Shown piece after piece: positions 14,139-14,920 of a stretch of 14,920 nt of DNA. A program made the position numbers and the translations under genes. Positions within the stretch are counted from its first letter, which is position 1. Every line of letters begins with the position of its first letter. Source of the stretch: Candidatus Peregrinibacteria bacterium. GTDB lineage: Bacteria; Patescibacteriota; Gracilibacteria; UBA1369; UBA12463. Location: positions 1-14,920 of the forward strand of contig JACRIA010000082.1 in the NCBI GenBank assembly GCA_016215735.1, read 5' to 3'. The notes beneath the pieces are model-generated. The model did no database searches. It worked only from the letters and a program-made list of their open reading frames with translations, and was not told the origin of the DNA.

Positions 14139-14920
14139 ATGTCAAAAATTCATAAGCCAAAAATCAATATTCTGGATACGAATAAAAAAATTAGCGAAGA
14201 ATTCCTGGCTTGTTTGCGCCGCCGCAATGTTCCCACGAAATTTCTGTATTGGGGTAGGAGAGAAACACAAAATTGGCTGAATGTCTGCAAAGATCCTGAA
14301 TATATTAACTGGCCGCTCGAAATTAATCTTCTGAAAACCAATCTTTCGGAAATAGTTAAATTGGTTAATCCTGCTGTTAAAAATTTGATAGGTTTGGGCA
14401 TTGGCAATGGTGTAAAAGATAAGATGATTTTGGAAGCATTTTTGAAGAACCATCCAATGCGGTATTTTGCTATTGATATTAGTTTGCACATGATTAAAGC
14501 CGGGTTTAAAACATTGCGTAAAGTACCAGTAGAAAAAACCGCTTATATTGGCGATTTCGAGCATTTAGAGAAATTGGCGCCAAAAATAAAAAAACAAACC
14601 AACGCTAGTAATTTGATTAGTATTTTGGGCAATACACTGGGTAATCTTGATCAGGTTAGCACCTTGAATTTGATTAGGAGAAGCATGGGCAAAAATGACT
14701 ATCTTTTATTCGCTGTGCAGATTTTAGAAAGAGGGAAAATTCTGCATATAGGTGAAATTTTAAGCGCTTATAATACAAAAGTGCTTCAAGACTCGTCATT
14801 TGGCGCAATTATGAGGAGCGGGCTGAAAAAATCAGACGGGTTTATAGAGATAGAATTTGGAAAAGATAAATTGTATCCACAGCTTAATGTTGTTGAATAC
14901 TTTTTTACTTTCAAAAAGGA
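14139..14920 (+). CDS. EgtD-like (histidine-specific type) SAM-dependent methyltransferase, 3'-truncated by the window edge
   Basis: 260 codons are visible and the frame runs off the window with no stop. The fold signs match the EgtD/Methyltransf_33 family: SAM motif I LIGLGIGNGVKDK (83-95), the acidic residue after strand two in YFAIDISLHMI (109-119), GDFEHLEKL (138-146), ISILGNTLGNL (160-170, like FLGSTIGNL of EgtD), the strand NDYLLFAVQ (186-194) and an AYN segment (210-212) like the AYDD of EgtD. EgtD itself trimethylates histidine in ergothioneine synthesis, but no other ergothioneine gene is in view and the glycine-rich loop is divergent (GIGNG), so the substrate is unknown. Placed 17 bases after the RSH gene, probably in the same transcript. 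No Shine-Dalgarno site is seen. Confidence 0.72.
   Translation, partial: MSKIHKPKINILDTNKKISEEFLACLRRRNVPTKFLYWGRRETQNWLNVCKDPEYINWPLEINLLKTNLSEIVKLVNPAVKNLIGLGIGNGVKDKMILEAFLKNHPMRYFAIDISLHMIKAGFKTLRKVPVEKTAYIGDFEHLEKLAPKIKKQTNASNLISILGNTLGNLDQVSTLNLIRRSMGKNDYLLFAVQILERGKILHIGEILSAYNTKVLQDSSFGAIMRSGLKKSDGFIEIEFGKDKLYPQLNVVEYFFTFKK

Overview
The window looks like a stretch of a small, AT-rich, tightly packed bacterial genome, most likely from the Patescibacteria (Candidate Phyla Radiation), perhaps a Parcubacteria-like lineage. That assignment is inference. It rests on the compact gene set, few Shine-Dalgarno sites, gene gaps of a few bases, a PEGA-domain membrane protein and several divergent or trimmed housekeeping proteins. 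TGA ends greA at the expected place, so the TGA-recoding lineages (Gracilibacteria, Absconditabacteria) are unlikely.

Layout. Plus strand 1-4052: primase dnaG (5' end cut off by the window), primary sigma factor rpoD, elongation factor greA, and a PEGA-domain membrane protein whose start overlaps the greA stop (ATGA). Minus strand 4092-11647, read right to left: priA, trpS, pyrG, a 463-residue coiled-coil membrane protein, an Lgt-family protein and a small membrane protein. priA-trpS-pyrG have gaps of 6-7 bases and are probably one transcript; the last two genes overlap by 8 bases. Plus strand 11708-14920, divergent from priA: a four-helix membrane protein, a RelA/SpoT homologue that looks like a hydrolase with a damaged synthetase site, and an EgtD-like methyltransferase cut off by the window end. 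The genes serve replication (DnaG, PriA), transcription (RpoD, GreA), translation (TrpRS), nucleotide supply (PyrG), lipoprotein modification (Lgt) and stress signalling (RSH). No gap exceeds 300 bases and no RNA gene was recognised.

The most unusual feature is a family of small GC-rich palindromes. Their unit is hairpin, 20-21-base linker, hairpin. In every copy the coding-strand linker starts with ACAGGC and is followed by A-rich sequence. Units lie between dnaG and rpoD, inside lgt (about 29 extra residues, frame kept), and as a chain of up to seven hairpins that supplies the last ~43 codons and the stop of pyrG and runs up to the start codon of the next gene. The lgt and pyrG copies are read in the same strand and phase (TQA-L/P-ETK), much as Rickettsia palindromic elements are. 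A different 13-base-arm palindrome sits in frame in the PriA zinc-binding region. A single hairpin flanked by 16-base direct repeats lies before greA. Two hairpins sit 5-7 bases before the start codons of rpoD and the coiled-coil gene.
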